A stretch of DNA of 64,000 nucleotides from Syntrophomonadaceae bacterium (GCA_012729835.1 JAAYCK010000113.1:1-64000); one strand, 5' to 3'. Shown: positions 10,316-20,870, numbered from the stretch's first letter. Numbers and translations are program-made. The notes: generated by a model not told the origin, from the sequence alone.

Positions 10316-11787
10316 CGAACGACCCCCAGGAGAGCTTCTATCTCGGCCAAGCGCTGGTCTATTTTTGCATTCAGCGCATCTCTCTTTTCGTGGAAGTTCT
10401 TGATGGTTTCTTCCGGGGACAGGACTTCTTCCTCGGCGGTTGGATAGCCGCACAGATCGAGGTCATAGCCACGAGCTGCAAGTTCCTGCACAGTATAGTC
10501 TTTTGACTTGTAAGTATCAGTCTCTGGGTCTTTGATTTCCTGGCGGTCATTCCACCAGGCAACACATTCATCGAAGTGTTCTACCTTCATCGGCTTGGTC
10601 TTGGAGAAGTGCTTGTATCCTTCCGGCATATCCACGCGATAGAACCAGACCTTATCCGTCTGCTTGGATTTGTCAAAGAACAGGATGTTGGTGGTGATGG
10701 GTGTATAGGGTGAGAACACGCTGGACGGCATGCGAACAACAGTATGCAGGTTGAACTCTTCAAGCAGCTTTTTTTTAATAGCGACCTTGGCATTATCGGT
10801 ACCGAAGAGGAATCCATCGGGGATGATAACCCCTGCTCGTCCATGCTCATTTAACCGGTACATAATTACCGACATGAACAGATCGGCTGTCTCACTGCTC
10901 CTAAGGTCAGCCGGGAAGTTAATCTTCACGCCTTCGCTCTCGGTTCCGCCATAGGGTGGATTCATCAGCGCAATATCAAATTTATCGCTGGCTTTATACT
11001 CACGGACGTTTCTTTCCAGGGAGTTGCCATGATATATTTGGGGATTGTCAATGTCATGCAGCAGCATATTAGTGATGCACAGCAGATATGGCAACGGCTT
11101 CTTTTCAATACCATAGATGCTCTGGTTGTACAGTTCTCTATCTTCAATGGTTTTAATCTGAGGCTCCAGCACCTTCAAGGTGGAGGTTAAAAACCCACCC
11201 GTACCGCAGGCAAAATCGCCAATGCGTTCACCCAGCTTCGGGTTAATCATCTTCACCATAAAGTCAGTAACCGCTCGGGGCGTATAGAACTCGCCCGCAT
11301 TACCAGCACTCTGTAAGCTCTTCAGAATGGTCTCATAAATATCACCAAAGGCATGGCGCTCATTATATTCATCGAATTCAATGGCATCAATTTCATTGAC
11401 TACTTTTCTCAGGAGTATGCCATCCTTCATGTACTGGTTGCTGTCTTCAAAAACTGCCTTCACGATTGACTTCTTCATGGGAGTTTTATCTGTAATAGCT
11501 AAATCTTTCAGAGTGGGGAAAAGCTTGTTGTTGACGAAATCCAGCAGGCTCTGGCCGGTCATGGCTTTTCCGTCTTTATGATCAACCGCCCAATTCCTCC
11601 AGCGTAGTTCTTCCGGTATGATGGACTCGTAGTTGTCATCATGAAATTCCCAGTCTTCTTCCTTGGCATCATAGACTTTCAAAAACAATATCCAGGCCAT
11701 CTGCTCAACTCTCTGAGCATCACCATTGATGCCGCTGTCTCCACGCATGATGTTTTGTATGGTCTTAACAAAACTCCCCAGGCTCAT
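10312..11787 (-). CDS. hsdM: Type I restriction-modification system DNA methyltransferase subunit
   Basis: GEFYTPRAVTDFMV, FACGTGGFL (SAM motif), NPPYGG (N6A MTase motif); 4-bp ATGA overlap with hsdS. Confidence 0.95.
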   Translation of the reverse strand: MSLGSFVKTIQNIMRGDSGINGDAQRVEQMAWILFLKVYDAKEEDWEFHDDNYESIIPEELRWRNWAVDHKDGKAMTGQSLLDFVNNKLFPTLKDLAITDKTPMKKSIVKAVFEDSNQYMKDGILLRKVVNEIDAIEFDEYNERHAFGDIYETILKSLQSAGNAGEFYTPRAVTDFMVKMINPKLGERIGDFACGTGGFLTSTLKVLEPQIKTIEDRELYNQSIYGIEKKPLPYLLCITNMLLHDIDNPQIYHGNSLERNVREYKASDKFDIALMNPPYGGTESEGVKINFPADLRSSETADLFMSVIMYRLNEHGRAGVIIPDGFLFGTDNAKVAIKKKLLEEFNLHTVVRMPSSVFSPYTPITTNILFFDKSKQTDKVWFYRVDMPEGYKHFSKTKPMKVEHFDECVAWWNDRQEIKDPETDTYKSKDYTVQELAARGYDLDLCGYPTAEEEVLSPEETIKNFHEKRDALNAKIDQRLAEIEALLGVVR

Positions 11788-11813
11788 ATTATTGATCCTC
11801 GCTTACTATAATA

Positions 11814-14168
11814 TTATGCTGCTTCATAGATGGCTCTGGCTAAGCCTCTTACTGCTTGAATGTAGCCTTCTTTGCCGCCAAACAACTCGGCTATTTTCTT
11901 CGGACTTCCAATTTTATCGAATGGCGTGTTGTCCAGAATTCTTGTGTCTTCCAGTTCGCTGATACCTTCATTCATATACTTGTCCAGCAACGCAGAAAGT
12001 ACCTGCTGACAGACCTCTGAGTACTTGTAGAGATAACCCTGTTTCTTAACATGCTCTACCCGCTCTCTTTTGGTTAGCGGCTTTTTGTCATAAGCAACAT
12101 GGAGAATCAGATCAAAGTCATCTAAATCCTTGCCGGATTCTTCTTTCAAAGCATCCAAGAGCACACCCTGCTCTTGAAGTTCGTCCACAATTGCCTGCTT
12201 CTTGTCTGCGCTGCTCCAAGCGTGTAGGAACTCGTCCAAAGTTGCGTATTCCTCCCGGATGTTCCGCTTGCTGTAATCCTTAATGCTTTCAGTTATTAGC
12301 TTACCATCTTTGTCATAGTACTGAACACGCTCATTAAGAATCTTGACCGGTACCCCTCTCACCCGGTATTTCCTGAATGGCTCTCCTATGCCCGGTGGTT
12401 CAAAAGGTGGGGGATCGGTTGGATACTCAGGATCAGCGATATCATCCGGATGGTCAGGTATATCCGAATCATCAGGCTTAGTTGGGTCCCACTCGTCCCC
12501 TCCGTCGCCTCCATCTATAATGACTACCGGATCACCGTCAAAGTCAGGATCAACAAATAGCCTGCACGCATCACGAAAGTCCATGATGGTGAAATATTCT
12601 TTGCCATAGTCAGGATAGAGCCTGGTACCACGTCCGATAATCTGTTTGAACTCAGTTATGGAATTGATGACGTTATCAAGAACAATAAGTTGGCAGGTTT
12701 TGCAGTCAACTCCGGTGTTCATTAGTTTGGACGTCGTAACAACGGTGGGATATTTCTCATTAGCATCAATGAAATAATCCAACTGCGCTTTGCCTATTGG
12801 GTTATCACCTGTTATCCGCATGACGTATTTGGGATTCTCCGCCACCATATCTTTGTTTTCATTGACTATGGCCTGACGCATACGCTCGGCATGATCTATA
12901 TCCACGCAAAAAATAATTGTCTTACTAAAACGTCCATTTGCTTTTAGCCACTTGGTGATACGGTTGGCTACAGCTTGCGTTCTCTCATCAATAATTAGTT
13001 TACGGTCATAATCAGTAGTGTTATATTCCCGGTCTTCGATTTCATTACCATAGATATCGACTTGTCCCTTATATGGTCTCCAGCCTTCCAAGTCTCTGTC
13101 AAGACCGATGCGGATAACCTTATACGGTGCCAGGAATCCATCATCAATACCTTGCTTCAGACTATAGGTGTAAACCGATTCGCCAAAGTAAGTGATATTA
13201 CTGACTTCTTTGGTCTCTTTCGGAGTGGCTGTCATACCGACTTGAATTGCCGTATGGAAATAATCCAGAATCCGTCTCCACTGGGATTGTTCCTTAGCAC
13301 TACCACGATGGCACTCATCGACAATGATTAAATCAAAAAACTCCGGTTGGAATGCTCTAAACGGTTCTATCCCGTTATCGCCGGCCAATTGCTGATACAG
13401 ACTCATGTATATTTCATAGGAACTATCCAACTTTTTATCCTGAACCTTAGTCATAATCTTTTCAAATGGCTTAAAGTCCTACTGCATAGTTTGATCAATG
13501 AGAATATTCCGATCAGCCAAGTAAAGGACTCTCTTTACCGTCTCTGTTTTGAGCAGCTTCCATATAATTTGAAAAGCAGTATAAGTTTTTCCTGTGCCAG
13601 TTGCCATAACCAGCAAAATCCGGTCTTGCCCTTTGGCTATAGCTTCCAAGGTTTTATTGATAGCAATACGCTGATAGTATCGCGGTTTTGTCTGTGAGAA
13701 GGTATCAAAGTAATCAGGTTCTGCCACAACTTTCTCTTGTGCATCATCAAAGCCCTTACCTTTTATATAGCGACTCCATAACTCACTTTCATTTGGGAAA
13801 TTATCAAGTTCCAGCTCACGTTCTTCGCCGGTGAAGTAATCATACTCAATAAATCCACTGCCATTGGAGGAATAGGCAAAAGGAATATTGAGAATCTCTG
13901 CGTAATCCATTGCCTGCTGAAGACCATCTCCAACAGAATGATCAGCATCTTTAGCTTCGATAATGGCCAGCGGTAACTGCCCGTCTTGATGTGTAAGAAG
14001 GTAATCCGCTTTTTTGCGCTTACCCCTCTTTACCGTATTACCACGCACTAAAACCTGACCATCGGTAAAGAAATACTCCATCAGGATCTGGTTCTTCGTC
14101 CATCCTGCCTCTTCAATAGCTGGCGTGATGTAACGGAATTTTATATCTTCTTCAGTCAGTTTTTTCAT
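11814..14168 (-). pseudogene. hsdR: Type I restriction endonuclease subunit, interrupted by a single in-frame TAG
   Basis: ORFs 13479..14168 and 11814..13454 are in the same frame; read-through is ...LADRNILIDQTMQ-TAG-DFKPFEKIMTKVQ...; nuclease (AIIEAKDAD), Walker A (ATGTGKT) and DECH motifs all present. Confidence 0.88.
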
Positions 14169-14356
14169 GGGGTCCCTTCTCTCTCACAGCATCAACATTG
14201 TCTGCGATAATGTAATTGAAAGGCTGGGCTGTATTTTTGATATTATATTTAAGAACTCAGGAATAAATTTGACATTACTAATTATAGCACTATTTGCCAA
14301 TATACTGGGCAACTATTCCATTATCGGCTTATACATTTCAGACAGCTCGCACATGA

Positions 14357-14393
14357 AACTAACCCATCCGTAAGTTTTACAGATGGGTTAGTT
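14357..14393. terminator. Hairpin between hsdR and the MBL operon
   Basis: Inverted repeat aactaaccca tc...ga tgggttagtt. Confidence 0.55.
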
Positions 14394-14564
14394 ATGAGTT
14401 ACCGATTTAATTTTGTTTTATCAATCATATTGTCTCGGGAGAATAAAGCTGCGAGCTGAATGATCTCAGGGTGTTTCCGCAGAACCTGTGATAATTCATG
14501 TCGCTAAATATAAATCGTTAAACCATCTTGCGATGCAACTTCAGAGTTACTCCGCACAACTTAT

Positions 14565-15092
14565 CTATCCTTCTAAGCCTTTGTTCTCCGTCTCATGGAT
14601 GTTTATCGCCTCTACCCGTTTACGTACGTAATTGGTTTGTTTCCTGTAAGCAAATAGAAACATCACAACAAGGAGTGCTATTACTCCCCATTCCCAATTC
14701 AAAGAGAACCATCTCCATTTTAAAGATAATGCATTTAACACCCGCATAACCGGAAGAAGCAGGACGCACGTTAGGAGTGACCGAGTATAGTTATTCATTT
14801 CTGACAGGGTATCAATCTTTAAATCAGCTCTCGAGGCTTTTACAAAGTCGGGGTATGGCGCATATTTGACGAAACAGATTTTCTTCAAAATAGGTTCCAC
14901 AACTAAAGAACTTATTCTATTAATAATGAGTCCCATAAAGTAATACACCACTATATCCTCGCCTACATTTTGGGTTGGTAAAGTCAACCCGAAGAAAAAC
15001 TTGAGGGCCAATCCGAAGAATGCTCCTGGCAATAGGTTGGTCATTATTTGATATGAACCCAATTTTTCAAGAATGCCGCCCATAGTAGTCAC
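14565..15092 (-). CDS. Multi-TM membrane protein, uncharacterised
   Basis: At least four hydrophobic segments; coupled to the upstream gene by overlap. Confidence 0.75.
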   Translation of the reverse strand: MTTMGGILEKLGSYQIMTNLLPGAFFGLALKFFFGLTLPTQNVGEDIVVYYFMGLIINRISSLVVEPILKKICFVKYAPYPDFVKASRADLKIDTLSEMNNYTRSLLTCVLLLPVMRVLNALSLKWRWFSLNWEWGVIALLVVMFLFAYRKQTNYVRKRVEAINIHETENKGLEG

Positions 15093-15633
15093 TCCCTAAT
15101 TCACCAGGTATTATAAGAGGCGATACCCGATCGAATGAAATTTGTATTGCCTCTACAAGACCTTTACGCCTGTTCATATATAGTTTTCGTTCGGATAATG
15201 ACGTTGGGAAACCGAACTGACCAACATTGTTTAATGTAGTTGAGTGCCAAAAATTCCCGTTGTCTACCGACAACTCTTGTTTAGCAAAATACAGTTCGAC
15301 TTCCCGATTGATACTCATCATCTTAAACAATATTTCCTTACCTAACATTCTTCTCAAGATACAGGTATTTGCAACAACGAACTTGCCAACACAAATTTTC
15401 CTAAAGGAACAGAGCTTTTCAACATCCCAAATATGTGCTGTTATTAATGTTCCATCTATCCCATCATCTGAAGTGCAGCAAAGATATTCTTTGAATACTT
15501 GTCCATTTATCTGTAAGAAGTCCCAGGCCGAGACTTCGGCATCTGTCACAAGTTGAATATACTCTCTTCGCGCCCCTACTTGCTTACTATCAACAGCAAT
15601 GTCCTTATCATTACCTATAATCCATCTCACCAA
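15067..15633 (-). CDS. Uncharacterised cytosolic protein of MBL operon
   Basis: 188-aa ORF overlapping both neighbours in the operon; no recognised domain. Confidence 0.7.
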   Translation of the reverse strand: MVRWIIGNDKDIAVDSKQVGARREYIQLVTDAEVSAWDFLQINGQVFKEYLCCTSDDGIDGTLITAHIWDVEKLCSFRKICVGKFVVANTCILRRMLGKEILFKMMSINREVELYFAKQELSVDNGNFWHSTTLNNVGQFGFPTSLSERKLYMNRRKGLVEAIQISFDRVSPLIIPGELGSDYYGRHS

Positions 15634-16558
15634 GCCTTACTCCTTGTTGTTGTCTACTCGTTACGCTCACATATGCGCTTCCGGGGATTAATACCAATCC
15701 ACTTTTGGTATTCAGTGCAGGATCATATTTTTCGTCCTTCATGTACTGTACCAACTGGTCGGAACCCCCGCTCGTTGCTGCTGAGCCTGTATTGTCAGAG
15801 ATGAAATAAGTCTTATTGTAAGGATTGGTTAGGTTCTCTTCAAATATCGCCTGTGCATCATCTAATTGACCATGATGTGGTAATTGAATGATGGAATAGC
15901 TGTCAAGATTATGCAGATATAAGGGCGAAGCATCGCCGCACAGCAGGATAGTTTCAGCATTTTCCAATTTGCATTCCAGCTGAACGCTTGCCGCATTCAT
16001 TACCGTCTCCTCGGCATGTCCTTCGCCAATATTATTGCTGACTCGATTGTCTACAGCCTTAGCTGCGACATCAGTAAATTCATCGATTGTAGGCCCAACA
16101 ATTGTACAATTACCTACATTTGTTCCGCTTAAAGCTTCTACCGTAAGAAAACCACATGCTTGCGCTGATTCAATAATCGTCTTAATGTTGTCAAATTCAT
16201 CCAACAACGACTGTTCTAAACTATCACGGTTCCTTCGTTTATCACTAATTTTGTCTAGAATAGTATCGACATGCTTCAGATACTGGTGTGAATAGACGAT
16301 TACCACATATTGGCCCTTTGCATACAACCAATCAAGCAACTTACACACTCCATCGGTATGGTCGCTATCATTGTGCGACACGACGATATGTACCTGTGAA
16401 ATCGACCGATCAGATTGTAAGAACGCTTCAACTGCTTCCGCATGTCTGGTATGTCCGCAGTCGTATACGACCAGAGATGTATTGTCATAAAGCAGTATAC
16501 AATCCCCGAACCGTTTATCCAGATCTCCGTCATAATTGCTTAATGCCTTTAGCCTCAT
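15611..16558 (-). CDS. MBL-fold (ComEC-C-like) hydrolase
   Basis: Metal-binding motif VVSHNDSDHTDG, second motif IQLPHHGQLDD; RBS aaagga upstream of MRLKALSNYDGD start. Confidence 0.8.
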   Translation of the reverse strand: MRLKALSNYDGDLDKRFGDCILLYDNTSLVVYDCGHTRHAEAVEAFLQSDRSISQVHIVVSHNDSDHTDGVCKLLDWLYAKGQYVVIVYSHQYLKHVDTILDKISDKRRNRDSLEQSLLDEFDNIKTIIESAQACGFLTVEALSGTNVGNCTIVGPTIDEFTDVAAKAVDNRVSNNIGEGHAEETVMNAASVQLECKLENAETILLCGDASPLYLHNLDSYSIIQLPHHGQLDDAQAIFEENLTNPYNKTYFISDNTGSAATSGGSDQLVQYMKDEKYDPALNTKSGLVLIPGSAYVSVTSRQQQGVRLGEMDYR

Positions 16559-16648
16559 AATAATTCCTTTCTGCAAGCGCATCGAGGTGGCTTGCTCACC
16601 TTTATATTTACAATATTAATCACAGAGAGGGGGCATCTCTGTATTCAG

Positions 16649-16675
16649 CTAGCACTCAACTCCCCCGAGTGCTAA
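16649..16675. promoter_or_regulatory. CIRCE element (HrcA operator)
   Basis: Minus strand TTAGCACTC-GGGGGAGTT-GAGTGCTAG versus consensus TTAGCACTC-N9-GAGTGCTAA; 17 of 18 arm positions match. Confidence 0.9.
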
Positions 16676-16684
16676 TCCGTTATC

Positions 16685-16713
16685 AATATATCATCACAGA
16701 TATTCACCGTCAA
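16685..16713 (-). promoter_or_regulatory. Sigma-A-type promoter for MBL operon
   Basis: Minus strand TTGACG-17 nt-TATATT, immediately upstream of CIRCE. Confidence 0.8.
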
Positions 16714-16786
16714 GATGTTTTTCTGCGATTGTGTGAAAAAATCACATAATCAATTAATAAAGATAGCAATGCATAAATATATTTGG

Positions 16787-16815
16787 TTGACAGTCGTGAA
16801 AATATCGCTTAATAT
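16787..16815 (+). promoter_or_regulatory. Sigma-A-type promoter for AAA ATPase gene
   Basis: TTGACA-17 nt-TAATAT, 30 nt upstream of TTG start with AAGGTGG RBS. Confidence 0.8.
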
Positions 16816-16845
16816 TATGAATGATATAAATAAGGTGGTGTTACT

Positions 16846-18195
16846 TTGTTATCTGAATTTAAGGTAGGTAATTTTCTTTCCTTCGACGAAATACAGACTT
16901 TTTCCATGGAAGCCGGAAAAGTACGCAGTAAGATTGATAGGGTATATGCAGATGGTAATTTTAAACTACTTAAATTCATGGCGATTTACGGGGCTAACGC
17001 ATCCGGAAAATCAAATCTGGTAAGTGCTTTTGATTTTGCCCAAAATGTTATTGAAAGAGGCATCCCAACAAGTTGCAGCAATTGCTATTGTCGTTTGAAA
17101 GATGACAATAAATATAAACCCTCACATTTCGAATTTACTATTAAAATAGGAAATGAAAAATATGTATATGGCTTTGACCTATTATTAAGCTCTGCAAGTT
17201 TTGTGACAGAATATTTGAAGCAAATACGCTATGGCAAAACTTATAAGACGGTGTTTTTTAGAGATATTCCTACGGGTAAGTACGAGGTTAATTCTTACTT
17301 CAAAGATGCTGCTATAAATGAGCGCTTAAAAATATATGCGGAAGACGTTAAAGAAGACAGTTCCATTCTTTTTCTGCGACTAATGAATCAAAATAAGGAT
17401 TCACTTTATGCGAACGAATCGGACATCAAGATATATAAATTAGTATATAATTGGTTTAAATACAAACTGAGTGTAAATTATCCTGACAGACCGATAACTA
17501 ATTATTCATATTTAATGGATAGTGAGAGTGTTAGCCAAATTGGTAAGCTGTTATCTTTTTTTGGCACAGGTGTTTCTGAATTCGACATTGCGGATGTCGC
17601 TATAGAAAAGGTAACTGCCAAGCTGCCGAAAGAATTAATGCAGAATATTATTGATCATCTCAATGAGCAAAAAAAGCATTATATAGAAAAAGATACTCAT
17701 AATACTCCTGCAATTATGCTTCGTTCGGAAGATAACTTGATGTATATTATTCAACTTGAAAACGATAATATAAAATGCAAGACACTGGAGTTTAAGCATG
17801 AAAAAACTAACGCGGTTTTTTCTTTGGAAGAAGAATCAGATGGTACAATTCGTCTGCTGGACTTAATAGAGGTACTCCTAAGTAAGGATAGTGAACGAAT
17901 ATATATCATTGACGAAATCAACAGACGTTTTCACCCACTACTAACATATAAGTTTATTGAAGAATATCTAAATTTGGCTTCAACCCGTAATATTCAATTA
18001 ATTGTTACTACACATGAATCAAAATTAATGGATTTTGATCTACTTCGTAAGGATGAGATTGGATTTATTGATAAAGATGAAAATGGAAGATCAACTATTT
18101 TTTCTTTAGATTCCTTCAGCGAGCGTTTTGATAAGAAAGTATGCAAAGCTTACTTTGAGGGTAAATACGGTTCTATTCCGAGATTCAAGATTTGA
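16846..18195 (+). CDS. AAA15/AAA21-type ATP-binding protein (AbiLi-like, candidate defense ATPase)
   Basis: N-terminal LSFDEIQTFSMEAG, Walker A GANASGKSNL, Walker B IYIIDEINRRFHPLLT, C-term FDKKVCKAYFEGKYGSIPRF. Confidence 0.85.
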   Translation: MLSEFKVGNFLSFDEIQTFSMEAGKVRSKIDRVYADGNFKLLKFMAIYGANASGKSNLVSAFDFAQNVIERGIPTSCSNCYCRLKDDNKYKPSHFEFTIKIGNEKYVYGFDLLLSSASFVTEYLKQIRYGKTYKTVFFRDIPTGKYEVNSYFKDAAINERLKIYAEDVKEDSSILFLRLMNQNKDSLYANESDIKIYKLVYNWFKYKLSVNYPDRPITNYSYLMDSESVSQIGKLLSFFGTGVSEFDIADVAIEKVTAKLPKELMQNIIDHLNEQKKHYIEKDTHNTPAIMLRSEDNLMYIIQLENDNIKCKTLEFKHEKTNAVFSLEEESDGTIRLLDLIEVLLSKDSERIYIIDEINRRFHPLLTYKFIEEYLNLASTRNIQLIVTTHESKLMDFDLLRKDEIGFIDKDENGRSTIFSLDSFSERFDKKVCKAYFEGKYGSIPRFKI

Positions 18196-18231
18196 TAAAT
18201 AAGCTAAACTTTTAAATCCGCATCGTGTGCT

Positions 18232-19818
18232 TTAGTTCAGTGTCATTTTATTGGGTGCTTCAACCAACACACTTAAAGCTCGATTTGTTTGGCCGGCCTG
18301 CGCCTCATTCGCCAATACACTCAGGTAATCCCCCGCCATTATATTGGTATCCCCGTGCGGGATAAGCTGGGCTTCTCCCCGCCGGATACCTACCAGAAGA
18401 CAGTTGGCCGGCCATTTGATATCTCTAACCTGCTGCTGATCAAGTGCACTGCCTACGCATACTACTGCTTCCAGGAGTATCTTCTTCTTTACTCCACTTG
18501 AATGATAGGAATCATCCCGTTTCAACAAGAGGCGGTGCAATAACTCGTCATATATAGGCTTGCCATGCAAGATATCACTGGCGATATAAGCGGCCATGGA
18601 CACCATGATTATTGGGAACAAATGCCCAAATGAACCGGTCATCTCGGTAATCAGTATACTTCCGGTTATCGGCGCTTTAACTACGGCAGTAAAATAACCG
18701 GCCATAGCAAATACCACAAAATTGTTAACATATCCGGGATCAACCCCGGTGAAATTAACCGCTATGTTGCCAAAAATACCTCCGGAAAGGGCTCCAATGA
18801 CCAGCATAGGCAAGAATATTCCGCCGGGAACCCCGGATCCATAACTTACGATGGTAAAGAGGAATTTAACACAAACCAGTATCACCAGTATATAAAGGCC
18901 GAAATGGCCCTGGCTAATGGAATCGATCAGCCGGTTTCCCCCGCCCAAACAAGCAGGAAAGTATAGTCCGACTGCTATGCTTATCAGCAAAGGAACCGCT
19001 GCGTAGAGGCGGGGGGGAATGATATTCTGGCTTTTATAAATATCCTGGATTTTTAGCAGGCACCAATTGAATAAGACCCCTAGTAAGCCAATAAATAGCC
19101 CCATTATGATCAAATGACCGTAATACTTGAAAGGCAAGATGGGCAGGGCATGGAAATTGAATATGGGCTGTATACCGAAAAAGTGCTTGGAGATGAAATC
19201 AGCGGTCAATGATGCCGCCATCGCAGACATTAACACCGGCGGAGAAAAATTCTTATGCAGCTCCTCCAGGGCGAAAATCGCTCCAGCCAGGGGAGCATTG
19301 AAAGCTGCGGCCAACCCGGCGCTGGCTCCGCTGGTAATGAGGATTCTTTCCTCAACCTTTAGGCTGCCGAATAAACGGCTCACCCCTTGACCGGCCACCG
19401 CCCCCAGTTGGATGGAGGGACCTTCGCGGCCCAGAGACAGGCCGGCACCAATCGCCAGGATCCCGCCCATGAATTTCCCCAGGAGCGTGGTAACCCAGTT
19501 CATCTCCAGATCTCCGGATACGGCCCCTTTGACCTGGGGTATCCCGCTGCCGCTAATCAATGGATAACGGCGGACGAGACTTCCCAACAAAAAAGCAATC
19601 AACAGCAATACCACGGCCCAAATAGCTAGAAATTCAGGGTTACCTGAACGGACATAAGTATAAAACAGTTTAAGCCATATATCGGCCTTTTCCAGAATGT
19701 ATCTGAAGATCACTACTATGGTTCCGGCAAAAATTCCGACCACTATACCCTGAACAAAGAGCTTCAACCTGAAATTCCGCCAGTTAATAAGAGGGTTGAA
19801 AATCTTGTGGTGCTGCAC
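18232..19818 (-). CDS. ClC-family chloride channel/antiporter with C-terminal TrkA-C-like domain
   Basis: GREGPSIQLGA, GSGVPGGIFLPMLVIGA signature motifs. Confidence 0.93.
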   Translation of the reverse strand: MQHHKIFNPLINWRNFRLKLFVQGIVVGIFAGTIVVIFRYILEKADIWLKLFYTYVRSGNPEFLAIWAVVLLLIAFLLGSLVRRYPLISGSGIPQVKGAVSGDLEMNWVTTLLGKFMGGILAIGAGLSLGREGPSIQLGAVAGQGVSRLFGSLKVEERILITSGASAGLAAAFNAPLAGAIFALEELHKNFSPPVLMSAMAASLTADFISKHFFGIQPIFNFHALPILPFKYYGHLIIMGLFIGLLGVLFNWCLLKIQDIYKSQNIIPPRLYAAVPLLISIAVGLYFPACLGGGNRLIDSISQGHFGLYILVILVCVKFLFTIVSYGSGVPGGIFLPMLVIGALSGGIFGNIAVNFTGVDPGYVNNFVVFAMAGYFTAVVKAPITGSILITEMTGSFGHLFPIIMVSMAAYIASDILHGKPIYDELLHRLLLKRDDSYHSSGVKKKILLEAVVCVGSALDQQQVRDIKWPANCLLVGIRRGEAQLIPHGDTNIMAGDYLSVLANEAQAGQTNRALSVLVEAPNKMTLN

Positions 19819-19930
19819 TGCTACCTCCGAATCCGCTTTGCTGAATTATACCATCGTAAAAAGCTCTCGGCTTCGATAAGATTAGAATATGTCTTTTATT
19901 CCCTGATTCAACTTGCGATTCCTGCTTCAA

Positions 19931-19965
19931 AAAACAATTAGCTCCGCCTATATATGGCGGAGCTC
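19931..19965 (-). terminator. Terminator after ablB
   Basis: Minus strand gagctccgcc-atatata-ggcggagct followed by aattgtttttt. Confidence 0.75.
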
Positions 19966-20009
19966 CTTTACTGTAGTACAACCGGTAGCCCAAGCTAGCT
20001 CCAGCATCT

Positions 20010-20870
20010 TTACCGCAGAACTTTGACCAATACATTCATATCCTCATAGGAACCGCAGATATTGCAGTTTTTTATCAAGCGCCCGGTAAAAACATAACCC
20101 AAGCGGAAGAAGGCCTTATTGACCGGCGCGTGGGTGGCCCGGCAAAGGGTGTATAGACATATATACCCTTCCCGATATAAATCAGCTTCCAATTCACCGA
20201 TTATCCGGCTCAATACTCCTTGACCGCGAAATTGGGGATCGGTAACACAATCGGTTATCTCAGCGTTCAGGTTGGCAGGGTCCTGCTCCGCCGAGGCTAT
20301 GCCCACGATTTGATTATTGGCATCAATAGCCACCCGATAAGTTACCCGACCGTATTCCATACATCCAAGCAGGTAATCACTATCAAAGACCGGAGAAGGA
20401 TAGGTCTTAAAAACATCTCTAAACAAGCTGATCATTCCCGGAACATCTGCCGGAGTAGCCTTTCTCGTTATACAGGGAAAGCTAGTTTGTTCGATCGTCT
20501 CTTTTACCCGATCCCAGTTGGAACCAACCGGAACGATCACATCATATTTGTTATCCGAAGTCCCCCGGGCTGGAGAAGTAAAATGTGAATAAACCTGGGC
20601 ATCCTTTCCTGAAAAAAAGCCGCTGATCTTGCCTTCAACCACAAACCCCTGCTCCAGGAACATCTCCTGATAAGCCGGTAGAGTACAGGCGACTATCTTT
20701 CCAATAGCCGCATTGTTGGCAAGAGTCTTAATAAATTGCAGGGTATTTTTGCTGATTTTTTGATTCCCCCATATTTTGACCCGTTGGTTGAACCAATCCC
20801 AGAGGATCACCGTGTCATCAATAGTCATATAATAATTGCTGGATTGATTATTATGCCTGACCGAATTCAT
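20010..20870 (-). CDS. ablB: Putative beta-lysine N-acetyltransferase
   Basis: GNAT fold (DPQFRGQGVLSRIIGELE) directly downstream of and overlapping ablA. Confidence 0.9.
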   Translation of the reverse strand: MNSVRHNNQSSNYYMTIDDTVILWDWFNQRVKIWGNQKISKNTLQFIKTLANNAAIGKIVACTLPAYQEMFLEQGFVVEGKISGFFSGKDAQVYSHFTSPARGTSDNKYDVIVPVGSNWDRVKETIEQTSFPCITRKATPADVPGMISLFRDVFKTYPSPVFDSDYLLGCMEYGRVTYRVAIDANNQIVGIASAEQDPANLNAEITDCVTDPQFRGQGVLSRIIGELEADLYREGYICLYTLCRATHAPVNKAFFRLGYVFTGRLIKNCNICGSYEDMNVLVKVLR

